A DNA stretch of 64,000 nucleotides. It comes from Ligula intestinalis. Its lineage: Eukaryota; Platyhelminthes; Cestoda; Diphyllobothriidea; Diphyllobothriidae. Positions within the stretch are counted from its first letter, which is position 1, and each line of letters starts with the position of its first letter. This document shows positions 1 to 13,800 of this stretch, in pieces. The notes under the pieces are model-generated. The model did no database searches. It was not told where the DNA came from and saw only the letters and a program-made list of their open reading frames with translations. A program made the translations under genes and the position numbers. The stretch is from assembly GCA_036362985.1 (NCBI GenBank), contig JAYGXS010000003.1:1005510-1069509 (forward strand), in the 5' to 3' direction.

Positions 1-3
1 TGC

Positions 4-243
4 CTAACGAATTTGGTACGGGTAACCACTCACGCTTACTACCAGACGAATATACTGTAATTCAACAACCCCACCTTCCGGTCGATTGCAATGCATCTTG
101 ACACGCCGGTATAGAGTCCTTACGGATCTATGTGTGTCGTTGAGAAGATGCTTGCTGTTGAAGCTCAGGCCTGGACCGAAAGTTGCTACGAGCATTTGAG
201 CTAAAATCAAACGACCACGGCGGACTAACCACGCAGTATTCAC
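4..243 (-). mobile_element. Penelope RT C-terminal fragment
   Basis: The minus-strand peptide contains SVRTLYRRVKMHCNRPEG and a later GYPYQ. This matches the layout of the intact PLE region NLVYTLFQRTRMICS...LGYPSQF after the RT palm. It is a remnant only, with no start or domain core. The fragment reaches almost to the window edge. Confidence 0.5.
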
Positions 244-522
244 AAGCTGCTAACAGGCATTTATCTGTGTAAACTAGATTCAAATCTAACCGAAAAGGTT
301 TGTTTTAGAAACCTTACTCCAGGGTTGTTCGTTGATTTGCTTGGTAGTGTGTACCAGATTACAGACACGAATAGCTGCGACATCCTTCGATGGTGAGCCA
401 AGGTCGTTGCAGCTGCATCAGGTAGCGGCACAATATCGGCAAAACACGCGCGACTAGGCCGTTAGCGAGTTTTTAGCACGGTAAATAATTGCTATTAATT
501 TGCGAAAATTCCCATGAAAAGT

Positions 523-760
523 TCAGATGATGGTGGCCGCTTCTGCCGTAGCCGACAAACGCTGTCCAAGGAATTTGAAATAGATTGAGGGCACCTTGTA
601 GATCACTCGGAAAACTTCACTGGCATCCACACGATGGTCTGAATCTACTAGGTGCGCTAGCACGGAACTGTTTGTACCCTTTATTTGGCCCTTCCCTAAC
701 AATGGCGGAATGTGTTTTCGTACTCTTATTGAAAAACGCCGGCCCATGCGACCAATATAT
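523..760 (-). mobile_element. Penelope GIY-YIG C-terminal fragment
   Basis: The minus-strand frame reads SSVLAHLVDSDHRVDASEVF followed by RVIYKV and later ATAEAATI. This parallels SSITEHLLDSGHSVDPQTSF and EAAYIRR of the intact PLE at 14-16 kb, but it belongs to a different lineage. Similar copies lie at about 9.5-9.77 kb and 30.4-30.5 kb. Confidence 0.65.
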
Positions 761-1773
761 CCCGCCCCGGTGAATAGAACTTGGTCGCGGCGCCACAGTT
801 ACCGTGGGCGAGAGCCGCTAATCCAGCAGCCCGCGGCTTATCACCTATCTCGGCTGGTCAGATTTTTGAGATTGATTCCCCCCCACCTCCCCTGAAAGTT
901 GCACGATTTTTTTCCATAAACCTGCCTAGTTTGCTAAGTTACTTACCATATAAATATAAAGGCGTGACAAGAATTTATCGTAAACAGACGTATGTTTGCC
1001 AATTTGTTTTCTTAAGTAGATTTTATCCGCCATAATCCTTGCGGCAGATGAGAATATCGAGTAAGGATCACTTGCTGTTTTTATTTCTCCTCAATCGTAT
1101 TATGCAGGAAGACGGTGTTGAATTCCAGGCTCTTATCCGTTCGCTTAAGATAAGCGTATCGTTCACATATCGAGTCCACTATATAAGTCTGTGATGGTGG
1201 ATGTCCAACTTAAAAAAAACGTAATTGCACTATCAATGACATCCGTTGACAACACAAATTATGTTAGGCATGAGATATTCTGGCCTCTGGGTCCTACTTT
1301 CCTTTTCTGTAACTGCCTCCGATGCTGGGTTTGAAAGATAATCAGAAACGACAGCCCACTTAATCATTTGTTAGACCGGTCGGATTTTCTAATTCTATAC
1401 CGGATAAATTTGATCTCATCAAGGAGGACATGAAGTCTACAAACAAACAAAAAACTTTATAAAACTCAATTTTAAGATTGTCAGATTAGAAATTCGTGTC
1501 TAGACTTCTATTAATAACCTACGGACCTTCTAAATTTCTGCCCTAATTGAGCTGTCTGAATACTCAATTCCAAGGAGTAGTTGGCTGGTGTGATCTTAAT
1601 CCAAGAACAGTCTTGGAAAAATGCGTCATAGCTTATGCTGAGAAATGGACAAGACAACTCAAACATTAGCTGAACAAACGGGTAGATTTAAAAACCTTCA
1701 TTTCAAATTGCATTTTAAATGGCAAATTTTGAGTTGCAAATATTATTCAATGAAACCACCGCAACTTTTTCAG

Positions 1774-1815
1774 GGTTGGCGCTGTTCCTAACGAGTACAC
1801 GCAGATCTTCACTCC
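1774..1815 (+). CDS. EF-hand gene, first visible exon
   Basis: 42 nt between a TTTTTCAG acceptor and a GTAAGT donor. Read with one leading base it gives VGAVPNEYTQIFTP and joins the next exon across a split codon (CC|C). Frame 0 would hit a stop, which supports this phase. Confidence 0.65.
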
Positions 1816-4800
1816 GTAAGTTGTAATTGCTTCCGTTTTACGTTTTTCATTTCGTAATATACTAATTTGAAGTGGAAATGGCAAACATATAAGTCTGGTT
1901 AGGTATACGTCTTATTTGTATCGCTCCTCAGCATGCTGCAAGAACCCCTGCGAAACTTAGATGCTTACGTGGGTGATCCGCGGGATCTGAACATCCTTCT
2001 GCGACTGCTTGAGCGCCTGATAAACGTGAAGTTCTACGACATCGACTCTGTAAGTTCGTCGTCAAAGTACATGTTTGTTTTCATACCACATACATTCTTC
2101 ATACAAAAATCCAGTCAAAATATCATAAAGTTTAATTTGCAGCGGATGTCTAGTTGGGAAATAATAATGCATGTTGATTACCTGAAGCTAACCGTTTCTC
2201 GATCTGTTTTGTTGGAGTATAGTCTTATAAAGCAAGTGGTTGTTAATATTTATTTTCTAATGAGCTTAAACAATACGAAACGTCATGTCATAGCTTCGAA
2301 ACATTAAAATCTTTAAAATATGTCCGATGAATTCTGTTATCATAGGCCGGTAGTTTAATTATGTGTTTAAATCTGCTAAGAATATTTTAGACATTCATGC
2401 CTCATGAGCACTGTCTTTTACAACTATTTTATAAATGCAACTTAAGTATAGTACGTTATTTTGACTACAGAATGATTCCAAGTGTTAGTTAAAATTTTAA
2501 GAAAAGCCAAAGAAACAATAACAGGCCGAAAAACAGTTGTTGTAAAACGTCGAGCGTTTAAATTTCTCAATAATTTACTAGATAGTTTGAACACAGACTG
2601 TTTCGTCTTCATGCATTCTTTGACTCTGTATCCAACCGCCACGCGTACTTCAAACCCAGTGATAACAACTATCAACACAGTACTGTAGTAAAACATAACA
2701 TTGAAGCATAAACAATGTACAAACCTCAAAAATGGATACATAAGGTCAACAACGAAGGTAGTCGACCAAATTTCTTAACTCTGTACAAGGCAAAAACACA
2801 CGTTCGATAAAAATGTAAATCAGGGCAAAACCAGTCTTGGGGGAGCGTGTACATGTTAGGGGGGAGAGGCGGCGACCGTTACTTTTGTGTGATTTCAGGA
2901 GGCACTTCCTGTGGGCTCCCATTGGTTGGAAACACCAGCACGAACGGGGGGGGGGAGGGGCGGACGTGTACAGAGGAAGTGCTGCGTCGGAAGGGGGGGG
3001 GGCTGGTGGCCGCTAACTGAAAGTGTTTTGAGTTCAGCGAGCTAGTGACAGCTGCAATCGGACCAGAGGGGAGGGGAGGCAATATCAAGTGTCAGCAGCC
3101 GGGGGTATGCAATTAGCCCGCAGAATTCGCATGCTGCGGAGGTGATTGTTCAAGTGGACCTCACCACAGTCGCTGGTATATCACAACGCGATCAGAAAAC
3201 CGGCCCGGTAACTGCGGCTTTTTCCGTTTCGCTGTGTTGGCCCGGGAAAGGGGGAACTGGCGTATTCAAGTGGTTCTTGGCCCGGGGCTGCGTTTGTCAG
3301 TCGTGCGCAATCAAGGAACCAGGTCAGAGGAGGCCTGCCAGCGATCGAGAAATAAAGGGGACAGGGGCACGCGGCTCAGAGGTAAAGGGGACTGCTTTCG
3401 TCGGAGAGAAACAGTTTTTTCACTAAAGGGACGTGGAGAATTTTAAACACATTCAGCCGCAAATAGCACCCGCAATGACGAGGACTGGCGGTTTAATATC
3501 GTTTTTCTAAGCCATTTAAACGCAGTGACCAACGTGCCTTCTTTGCTTAATAATTTTGGTCCATAGTGTAAGCGTTGGTGTCTTCCTGGTGCTTAGCATA
3601 CCGAAGAGCACTAAGCTTAAACAATAAGGCTCAACTTTCCGTAGACGTATTGGGACGTATTGGGAAATATCCCAGCGTTAATCAGTCGGCAATCTGCTCT
3701 AAGTCCATGGGGATACAGTCCACCACCAGACGTGAGGACTAAATGGAATGAGTCTAGCAGATGTAGCGAATTTAAAGGTTAACTAGTTGATATGATAAAA
3801 GCAAAGGGTGCCTTTGAGCGCCTTTCGCTCCCAGTAAATGCAGCTTATAATCGGTCCGTAGATATTAAATTTGCTTCAACATTTTAATTTGCATTCCTCT
3901 GACAGATTATGGTAATGCAGGCAACCTCAGAAATGCATGTATTGTTTATCATGAATAATTAGTTCATTCTACTTTCAGCACAATCTGACTAGCGAACTAG
4001 GTGTTTAATAAACATTTTCCTTTTAAGTGCTTCAAAACCTTAGCTGAGGCGGGCAACTATATTTATAGGAATCTATAATTTTTTGAATTTTGTGAAAGTG
4101 TTAGAGCACGATTGACGTGCTGTTTGGCTGATTTTGGGCATCTCCTCAGTAATGCGTAAACGAATTTTCCCGCGATTCTCATTGCACATCCTAAATATTT
4201 CATATTTGTTTCTGGAATCAGAGATAATGTTTTTCTACGCAGGCATGCGTGGCTCATTCCTCCTGCTTATGGAACTACTATTAACTTTTCATGCTTTAGT
4301 ATTGCCCTCTCGGCGATTATAAGAAAAATGTGCTTTTTTATCTATGATTTCAGATGTTTAAGCATTACGATCACGCTGGGCCTGGCCTTATTTCGAAAGA
4401 AGACTTTGGCGAAATAATGGCAGAGTAAGTCAGAGCCTGTACATTGATGCCTTTCAATCGAGCCACCACTAACCTTCTTTGAAACCCCAAACTGTTTCAC
4501 AATAAAAATGATTAAACTTACGAGATCTGAGTATTAAGCAGGAGGAGTTGAGTTTCATAACTCTCAGTGGCGCATTACCGTCTTATTAAATTTCGCGATC
4601 GATACCACGATACGCACAATTGAAGTATTAAAACTAATGTCGGTACGTGTAGGTGTCGTTAAGGTGTGCCGGTACTAGTAAGGGGCTTTTTGAAGACAAA
4701 CAACTACCACCAGGGCAGCAATTAAAATCTTTCGGTGAAAACTGGTTTTGGAACTTGAATAAAAATTTAAATTATATAAGATTTGGGTACTATCTTCTGG

Positions 4801-7800
4801 ATGGCAGTTTTCCGTTATGACTTGAATTATTAAAATTTCAAATTTATGAATGCGGACCTATTAGTGTAATCAATTTTTTAGTGTTCGATATGATTCGTAT
4901 TAGGCAAGATTTATTAACAGTTAACGCTTAAAACGACAAGAATTACTGACGACATTTCGGACTGCTACGTAGGTCACATAAAGCCGCATAATAAGTTTAC
5001 ATGGCTTGCCGCCTAGTAAAAATAAGTGAGAATGGACGATGCCGACGCAGGCGAAGGAGACAGTACTGACCATTTCTGGTTTATTTGCCGTCACCCACAA
5101 CCCGAGACTCGAACCAGCGACCTGTTTTGTAAGAAATCTAAAACCCTGACTATTGAGCCACAGGCTTGTAGTCTTGACTGTTAAGATCGGGAATATTTTA
5201 ATCAGCAGATTAACGCGCACCGATCGATAGGCGGACTCTCACTTTCCAGTCTGTCGTTGGGCTTACATTCGAACCCTGTGTTCAACAGCAGTATTCAGAG
5301 CCTAAACCCCTCTATAAGAAATCTGACGCGCTTGTGGCTATTATGCTTCACTGAAGGCCTTGGCTCGTGTGCCATCTGACGGGATGAGTTGGTCCACTGG
5401 TTAGGGCAGAGAATCAGAATGCAGTTAGGATTCAAGTCGTGAAAACATGTTTACTCGTGTACGGACCAATTTGCTGAATTTTCTGATCAACCACGTCTGA
5501 TCCACCGTCGGTCTTCTTTTCCCTGCAATGAAACCAGACACAGGAGGGTAAGGGGGAATGTGAGTCCGATACATGCGATGAAAGTCTGCGATCATTAGTG
5601 CCCAATTCACAATTGAATTGCCAGTCCTGCACTCGCACTACTGTTAGCCACATGGCCGACTTTGATGGAGAGGGAGATCAGACTTTCACAACGATCCCGC
5701 CCCCTGCGTCCAGCGGACATGTCGTTTATGTTGATTAACCGTAGCAAAACTGGGTTGCTATCTCAGCAAACATGAGTAACACCCTACAACACATGTTTTC
5801 TGTACTAAAAAGCGCTAAAACGCAATTCAAATTAACACATTACTGCGCATAATTCCTGAAAAATAGAAATGGTGGTTAGGAGGTCGTCTGCTTCATCTAA
5901 GCCGAGGTCCAACTTACTGTTCTGGAGTCAGATTAGTATGGTCCGCGGCGCGATGCGCCGCGCAAACCTTCAATTTACATGCGGAATAACTTTCTCCCAG
6001 CAGCCGCGGGAAACAAATGCAACATAATGTTTCTACTTTTCACTTACTTCTACACATTTCCTTCACTGACTATCCTATTTACCCACCACTATAATTCCCA
6101 TAACTGCCGGTTCCGTAGGGCACAAGGTTGGGACTAGGGGAAGATGAAGTGCTTTACTTAAACTAACTCTGTTAAAGTACTAGGAAGTACTCAAAATAGA
6201 AGGACGATATGAATGACTCAGATCCCTCATGGGCAATTTACCTGAGCTTGTGAACATAGGAAAATCGCATTCATTAACGCTTGAACAACTACTTTGCACC
6301 TTTCTATGCAAGTGTTGCCATTTAAATGCTGACTAATCCTCTGCTGTTTTATACACGATTAGACAGGGACTTAAACTGATTCCGCAGGAGTTGGACGCTG
6401 TATGGCGGCTGATGGACAAGATAAAGTACGGACACGGCCAGCACAAATTCCGCCAGGTGATGCGTTTCCTGCTCCTGCAGACGAGAGGCCTCAGACTCGA
6501 GCGAACCAGAGCCAAACATGCCGCCAGTACGTTTTGTTTGCGCTTTCTATTTTTCCACAGCTAGTCCTTATGCACAAAATGTTAAGTATTCTTTCATATA
6601 AGCAATGTTCTGTCCTTCTGTGGTACTCCTTTACGTTTGTCTAATGCTAAAGTCTGTCTTTGACGAAATTTAAAAGCGAAAATACAGTCGGTATCGATAA
6701 ACCTAGGAACTGGATGTTCATAAATTAAACTATGCTGCATTTCGTTGGCTGGTCGCTGGTACGACGTCACGTGTGTGCGTGGTTTTGGCGACTTAAATGA
6801 CTTAAGCACACATCTACTGAAAAAGCGGGGCTATTGAAGGTCGTTTCAATATCTGATGTATCTGTACGTTTCACGTGTTCCACACCTTCGTCGGCAGGAA
6901 GTATCTCAGGCAGGTGAGCAGTAAAAAAGACTAAGGAGACTGACATGCTTATTCCTGGCTCATTAATCATGAGCAGCCAGTTATAGCCAACCCCAGGTGG
7001 TGCTCCACCAAAGGTTTAAACTCTTAACCTGTTGATCAGAAGTCTACCATTATAGGGCATTGCATCACGGACTCGGTTCAGACTGACCGGTCTTCTATCG
7101 CAGGTAGTTAATTACGTTAATCTGTAGCAACCGCGATCGTCCGACCATGGTTACTTAGTAAAGAAGAAGTCGGTGGAGGCCAGAATATTAGGAATAGTTT
7201 AGTGTGTATACAAAGGAACGGAGAATAAGAAGGATGAAGTTGGACTTGGTAGTATACGACCACCCAGGGGACTGGCCGGGTCTTAAGTAATGTCTGGCGG
7301 TCGAGTGTGCGGAAAAAGGGACATTTTCGAGTGGTGCTTGGGCAGCCTCGAGAACCTTGACAAAAATGTGTGTATCCGAGTGGAATTAGGTCAGGTCTCT
7401 GGGGGTCAGTGCGTCGGTAAGCGCATATTGAGGTATTGGATGACCAAGATGGCCTTGAACAGTGACACCGGACAAAGCAATAGAGGGCGTTGGCCGGCAG
7501 CGACCACTCCCATCCAAGACCGCAGGAAGGATACTGAAGGAATCCGAACGGAGGAGGACTAGTTAAATTGTAAGGGAGTTACGTACTTAGGTAGAGTTGC
7601 AAACAGCGTAAGTGGCTCTGGTTGGCATAAATAAGCCGGTTTGCAGGGGCGGCTGACGAAAGCTGGTGGTTCAGTACGATGTCAGCAACAAATCAGTATG
7701 CCGTGTCAGTATGAGTTGAACTAATGAGTACCGTTGCAGTGGAATGAGAGTCAGAGATTGGGGAGGAGCTCCGGGTGCTGGCGCGAGGTCCAATGCTCTG

Positions 7801-10800
7801 AGTGACCTCGTCTATGGCGTCAAGAGTTAGGAGGGCGTTGGACAGACGCGACCACTACACATCAACCAGTCTCATCATTCCCCATTTAGACCGGCAAGGT
7901 AGGGTTGGAGCAGAGGACTTATAATCCACCAGTTGCTGGTTCTATTTCCAGATCAAACGGTCAGCTATAACTGGTTGATGATGACTATCAAGCCTCTAAC
8001 GTCCCCTGTAGTCTCCCTTGTCCGTGTCGGCGATGCTCATCTACTTTTAATACAAACCAATCTGGCAGGACTCGAGAGTGTACTTAAAGGCAAAACGGAA
8101 CAGGTGAGTTTTGTACTCAATCGGTCGTTCTTCATCGACCAAAATAAATACTCAAGCGAAATGCTTAATAAGTAAGTGAAGTAATTTTCTATATCAAAAG
8201 GAAAAACTGTCCACCCGTACCGGAAACCTCCTCAAGCACAATGTGTTTGGCTTATTTAAGTTAACAAATTATAAAACAACCCGATTACTTTCAAGTTTCG
8301 ACGTGAAGATTATTGTTGGATTCGCTATAAATATTATTGTTATGTAAGATCAAATTCAATTATACAAATAAGCGGTTTACGCTCTAACCATATTTGAAAT
8401 CGGGTTACAAACTCCTTGGGAATGGTTCACCCTATGCAGAAAGTAAATGTGCCAAGACTTCCCATAGGCTAGCGTTTGCATCCGCCATGACATTGTGATT
8501 TAAGGCAAATGTGAACTATTTCGATTTCAGGTTTTACTGGCACCAGCTCTTATGCGAGGAGCATACACATTTTGTTTAATCCAAAAGATCCTTGCGCCAA
8601 AGCCCACCTTCGAAAGCCTCCAAATTTCGTAGACATAGGAGGGTAGTGGCTAAGGGAGGAGAACGTGTATTTGTGTCAGTTAATTTTAAATGTTTGGTAT
8701 CAGATTTGATTGTGTTTCTTCTTTTTAAATTAACTTCAAATTCTGAAAACTTTCTAACGAATATTCTTTCTTCATTTTAGAAATTCGCAGTAAGTTTTGA
8801 TGGAACTTCACTGTTTGGTTTCTTTTAATGAAGGGCTATCTTCGGGCATTCAGTGACATCATGGCCCACATGTTTGCCTTTGCAGCCATCCATGATCCAA
8901 ATATACTCAAACTGAAGGAATTTCGCGCATGTCAACGCAAATTTAAAGCCGAACACGAGAAACAACTGCTGGCTCTGGGCAAGGCCGCTACCCAACACAA
9001 GTACAAGAAGGCTGAAAAGAGCTATCCCAGTGCGGCTCGAGTTAAAGAACTCATTGGCAAAATCAAGGAAACAGTGCTCAACAACTGGGTGGATATCAGA
9101 AACGGTTTCCTCTGGCAGGATCCAACTGGCTGGGGTTCCGTGCTGCTGAAAGACTTCAGGGTTTGTTGATCTGGCTAGATGCTATTTTGGGAGCATGACG
9201 TCTTACGGTGCTTCATGGTTGAGGACATCCTACACTTAGTGGATAGCATATGGCTGCCAGCATCGTAACCTTTACCTTCTGCGTGTAGCATAACTTCTGC
9301 GTTGTTCTGTATTTTTCAATGAGGACACCCATTTAAGCATTCAGGAAGTCAAGTTAGGCAAGAGAACGTCTTCGATTATTCATAATCAGGCAAGTGCAGT
9401 AATATAAGGGAGGGGGTCTGACAGTAATTTAATGTCCCTCGCCGTCAGTATCTAGCGTCGTGTTGGAAGGCTTGCAGGGCGCATGGTGTCTCGGTGTCGC
9501 AGCGGGGTAGGCGGCGTGGTGATGTGGGTTTTTGCTGTTTCTTCGCCGTCTCGGGACGTGGAAGAAAGCGTGTGGGCCCCTATTGAGTGGGTCTTCGGCC
9601 AAAGATGCCTTAGCACCTGTACAAACGCCTTCTGTGCGCCTAAAATCGGGTCCGTTATCTGTATAGCGATTGCCTCTGCCGTTGCAAGTATCTGCCAGCG
9701 CAGGAGTGTTTTGTCTACACTTTATAAATAACTCGATACGCTTTGTTGACGTCTACCCAGTGCCGTTGCCGACCAAGCAAACCAAAATCACGCTTGATAT
9801 GGAATTTACCACGCCTCGCTTCAGCCAAACAGTATGATGCCCTTGAATGCGCCTGGATAGCCGCATAGTTGTTCGGCAGATATTCAATATTTGTTATCGA
9901 GTGAATTATTTGAGTAAATGTAGAAGATGCAAAGAAACATTTCGTACTCAACTCGCTCAAATAGAGCTAATTTTAATGGAATAGTTGGTAAGACAAGTTT
10001 ATTTGATCGCCTTATCTCCATCCCGGACACATAATTTATCTACATAAAAAGTATTTTTACTTTAAATTCCAGGAAAATAAGGATTAAGATTAAAGTTAGG
10101 TAGGCCAACGTTTAGGGGGTAGGCGGTCTTTGGACAATATAGGAGCTTCTTTTCCTCCAACTGTAGTGCGATGCCACCTATGTTACCCGTACAGATTTCT
10201 ATTTCCTTATCCCCCCGTTCACATACAAGATTCCAAGCAATCAATGCTTCCGAAGAACATCGAAGAAGATGACCGATTCCTCTGCGGTTGACAATACCAA
10301 AGCTCTTCATTGATGTTAACGGTTATACTGAGATGCTCTAATTCATTGAAAGGTGCATAATGTGGATCGCCATTTTTGTTGAACACGTGTTGTGTTGATC
10401 GTGAGGGCTTGAAATTTGGATAAAACGAATCATATAGGATTTGGCGTCTTCAGCTGCCGCTCACCTGTTCAACACTACTGCCGATTTTTGCGCGCCTCTG
10501 CTTGGACTCAGGCAATATTCGTCCGAGCATTTGCAGGAATGTGGACATTCCTCGCAATGTCTATCCCTCCACCTACGCCTGAGGTATTGGTTTCTGAGGT
10601 TAGATACGTTTTTCGGGAAAACGAATTTTATTTCGTGAATTTTCGAGTCTGGAACCCCAGCTCATCATCAGATGTAGAGTAAAGTAAGGGTCAAAACAGC
10701 TAGCATCGCGGTGTGTGTAGACAAGGAGATGAATAGGAAGTCATGCGGGCAGGGAGGGGGGAGGGTGCAGGGTGAGTTAACAGTATGCAGTTGTGGCTGA

Positions 10801-13800
10801 CGCTAATGGGGTCAGATCAGGTCATTGGTCTCAGCTGTGACTAAGTGTGCCGGTAGGCTGCTGCAGTGTGCCTCCCTCTATTCGGATCGGTTCGCGTCTT
10901 GCCCATTTCTGTGTGAGATTTTTGTACGAACAGTCCAACTTGACATGCTTGTTGATGCGTGATGTGTCCGAGTATATCGCTTCGAGGAATTCACGTCCTT
11001 CCTTGGAAGGACAGGTCGCGACAATACGAGTTTTGTCCCATGCGAACTTATGGGCATGGCGACTTCGGAGTGGCGGTCTAGTCTGTTTACCGCCAATCGG
11101 TGTTAATGAATGCGCACGTAGGCGTCTTCCGGTCTGGCCAGAATAAACGACATCACATGATCCTCATGGGATTTTATAGACAAATTCTTTCCTGTCTAAA
11201 TAGTTCACTCTATCCTTAGGATGTACCTATTGGGTGCGTAATGTCGCTGTTGGTTTATATGCCACCCGGATATAATGCTTCCTCAAATGTCTGATGGAAG
11301 GAAGGCTACGCCAAGTATATGACGTCTGACTGCTACTGCCTGAATCATTTTTGACCATTGTTGTCTCACCCAACGACGTATAAATTCTCTTGGATAACCG
11401 TTTTAGGAGAGTAACTCAAATAGGTAATTGGTTGTCGAGTCCAGCCGCTGGTGCAAAATAATGTGACAATTTGTTTTCGTATGTAGCACGTGACAGGATA
11501 ATTAATATTGATTAACTTTTATAGCCTGTCAGTGAAAATTTCAGTTTCTTCGATAATGATCACAATGTGAATCTGTCATCTTCCAGTAACTTTAATAACT
11601 GACTTTTTTAACCCCTGAGAGTCGTATCATTCTTCAATTTATAAAACTTATTTATAATTTGATCAGTCGAAAATAAAACGTGCAACCGGAAACGCACGTC
11701 ACAATTCAGCATCTGCGTTTAGTTATTTATTTAAAACGAAAAATGCAAATTCTGTCATCTATAAGATAATTAAGTAGATTATTGACACATTTTCTCTTCT
11801 AGCAACTTGGGAGAACCTTCAATTTCCCTCTAAATGAAGAAGAACTGGAGGACCTTGCTCTTGGATTTGACAAGAAGAAGAACGGATAGTAAGTGCCTAC
11901 GTGTGCAGTCGTAATTAATAAAGATTATACATCACAGGAATTTATTTATACGGATGGAGTGCAGTCTTTTAACTTTAGACAGTAGAGGATACGTCTTGTC
12001 AATGAAAAACTTTTTATATTGAGAAAATACCATACAGTTGTCTACAATAGGGTATTCTTGGAAATCAGTTCCCCAGCAGTGCTCTCGTCTTTAGTTGATA
12101 AGACCTTCAATATCGTGAAAGCATATTCCTGACGATGAATATCAATGGATGCGTAAATGATACTTATACGTTTTGTTTCAGGTCGACAAATTTGACTGCT
12201 AGATTTACCACCAACGCACTAAGCGACCCATTTTTAGACAAAGTCCTACTTCGTTGTTGTCCAAAAGATATGAAACACCTTTATACGCACTATTCCTGAC
12301 AGTTTTGTCGCAAAGGCTTACGTTTATTAGTCGAACCATTGCCACTACATCTGCAGGTTGGTTCATTGAGGGTATGAAAATAAGTGAGCGCCAGATGGTA
12401 GGAATCGATTATTCTATACAGAATAAGTGGGTACTAGGTTGTAGAAAGTTAACTATCAGATGAGAATAGAACTGCACCCGAGCGGGATAGAATTCGAAAT
12501 GTTCGAGCCTGGCAGTCGTCTCAGAATCCAAAAAACGCCTTTATTTGACTCAGTCGTCAAAATTGATTGGTCAGATAGATTGGAGCCATCCTTCAAACGC
12601 GCGCGTGTTAGTGGCCGCCGTGCGCGACAATCGTTCAGGCGGGGTTTTTGATACCTGTGATTGGCTGTCCACGAGGCCATCCGAAACTGCAATCACGTGC
12701 GCGTCCGCGCTAAATGGGGTCACTACAGTTTTGCTGCAATCATGGCGCATATGCTATGCATCCCGCACAAAACATCAGAAAATGCACGGTATCAGGGCAA
12801 ACATTATACAGTAGTTGCCGGTTATTAAGCTCACGGTTACTAAACCCAGCCGCCTATTAAGCCCAAGTCAGCTTGGGACGGAATTTCACATAGCAAAATC
12901 CGCCGGCTAATAAGCCCAGTCGCCGGCTTCAAAGCCCAGTTTGCCAACAGGAGAGAGCGAAATTCTCATCTCTCTGCGTGCGCAAATGGTTGTGTCGCAA
13001 ATACTTTTTTTATTTTTGTTATTACGTAAAATACAGACACACAGCATTCTTTTCTTGTACATAACCAAGCTTTACACATGATACAGTGCGTATGTAATGC
13101 AATGTATAGTGCCTATCCTGCGTTTGCTAATGAAGATCTAGGGCTCTCCACTTAATGCGCCTGCCGCTTATTAAGCCCAATTCGGTCTGGGCCGGCGACT
13201 ACTGTATCTGCACACCCACGGATAGGCAGTTTTGAAATTATTGTTCATACTTGATAGTCGTAGAGCAAAAAATGATCAAGAGTTCATGGTCGGTCTAATT
13301 GTTAATGTAGAATTTAGTAACAAGTTCCGTTGTTGAACAGGATTCCCCCGTCCCGAAGGCTGCAAACAGAACCGCTAACGAAAATATATGCTCTAAATTG
13401 AGAATTTAATAAGGCCTTGTTGTGGAGTCCCGATTGACCGGCTTAGTACCAGTTCTTTCTGGTGGTGTTCTCAAATGTTTTTCATTTAACATAAAATTCT
13501 GAAAATATGAAGGCACAAATGAAATCAAAGGAATTTTACATTTTAATTGCAGCGTTCAATACACCGATTTTCTGCATGCCTTCGGCGAAGGACACAGGTC
13601 GAAATCAGCCTATAAGTTTGACGAAGCATATCACGAATTTGAAAACAAGGTATGTTTTTTCTCTTTTTCGTAGTTGGCAGCTAATCTACGTTTTGCCCAT
13701 GACAAGGCAATCTCACAGGGTGTCTATTGGCGGAAATTCCTTCAGCAAATTTTACATAAGTGAGTAGTGGAAATGGGTGCATTTAAAGCATGCGACGACG

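Noticed and set aside
3142..3446. Overlapping open frames of 94 and 70 codons in a GC-rich patch
   Set aside because: Low stop density is expected in GC-rich DNA. No family resemblance.
8528..8575. Alternative EF-hand gene exon after TTTCAG at about 8.53 kb
   Set aside because: No convincing donor, and including it is not needed for phase continuity, although it remains possible.
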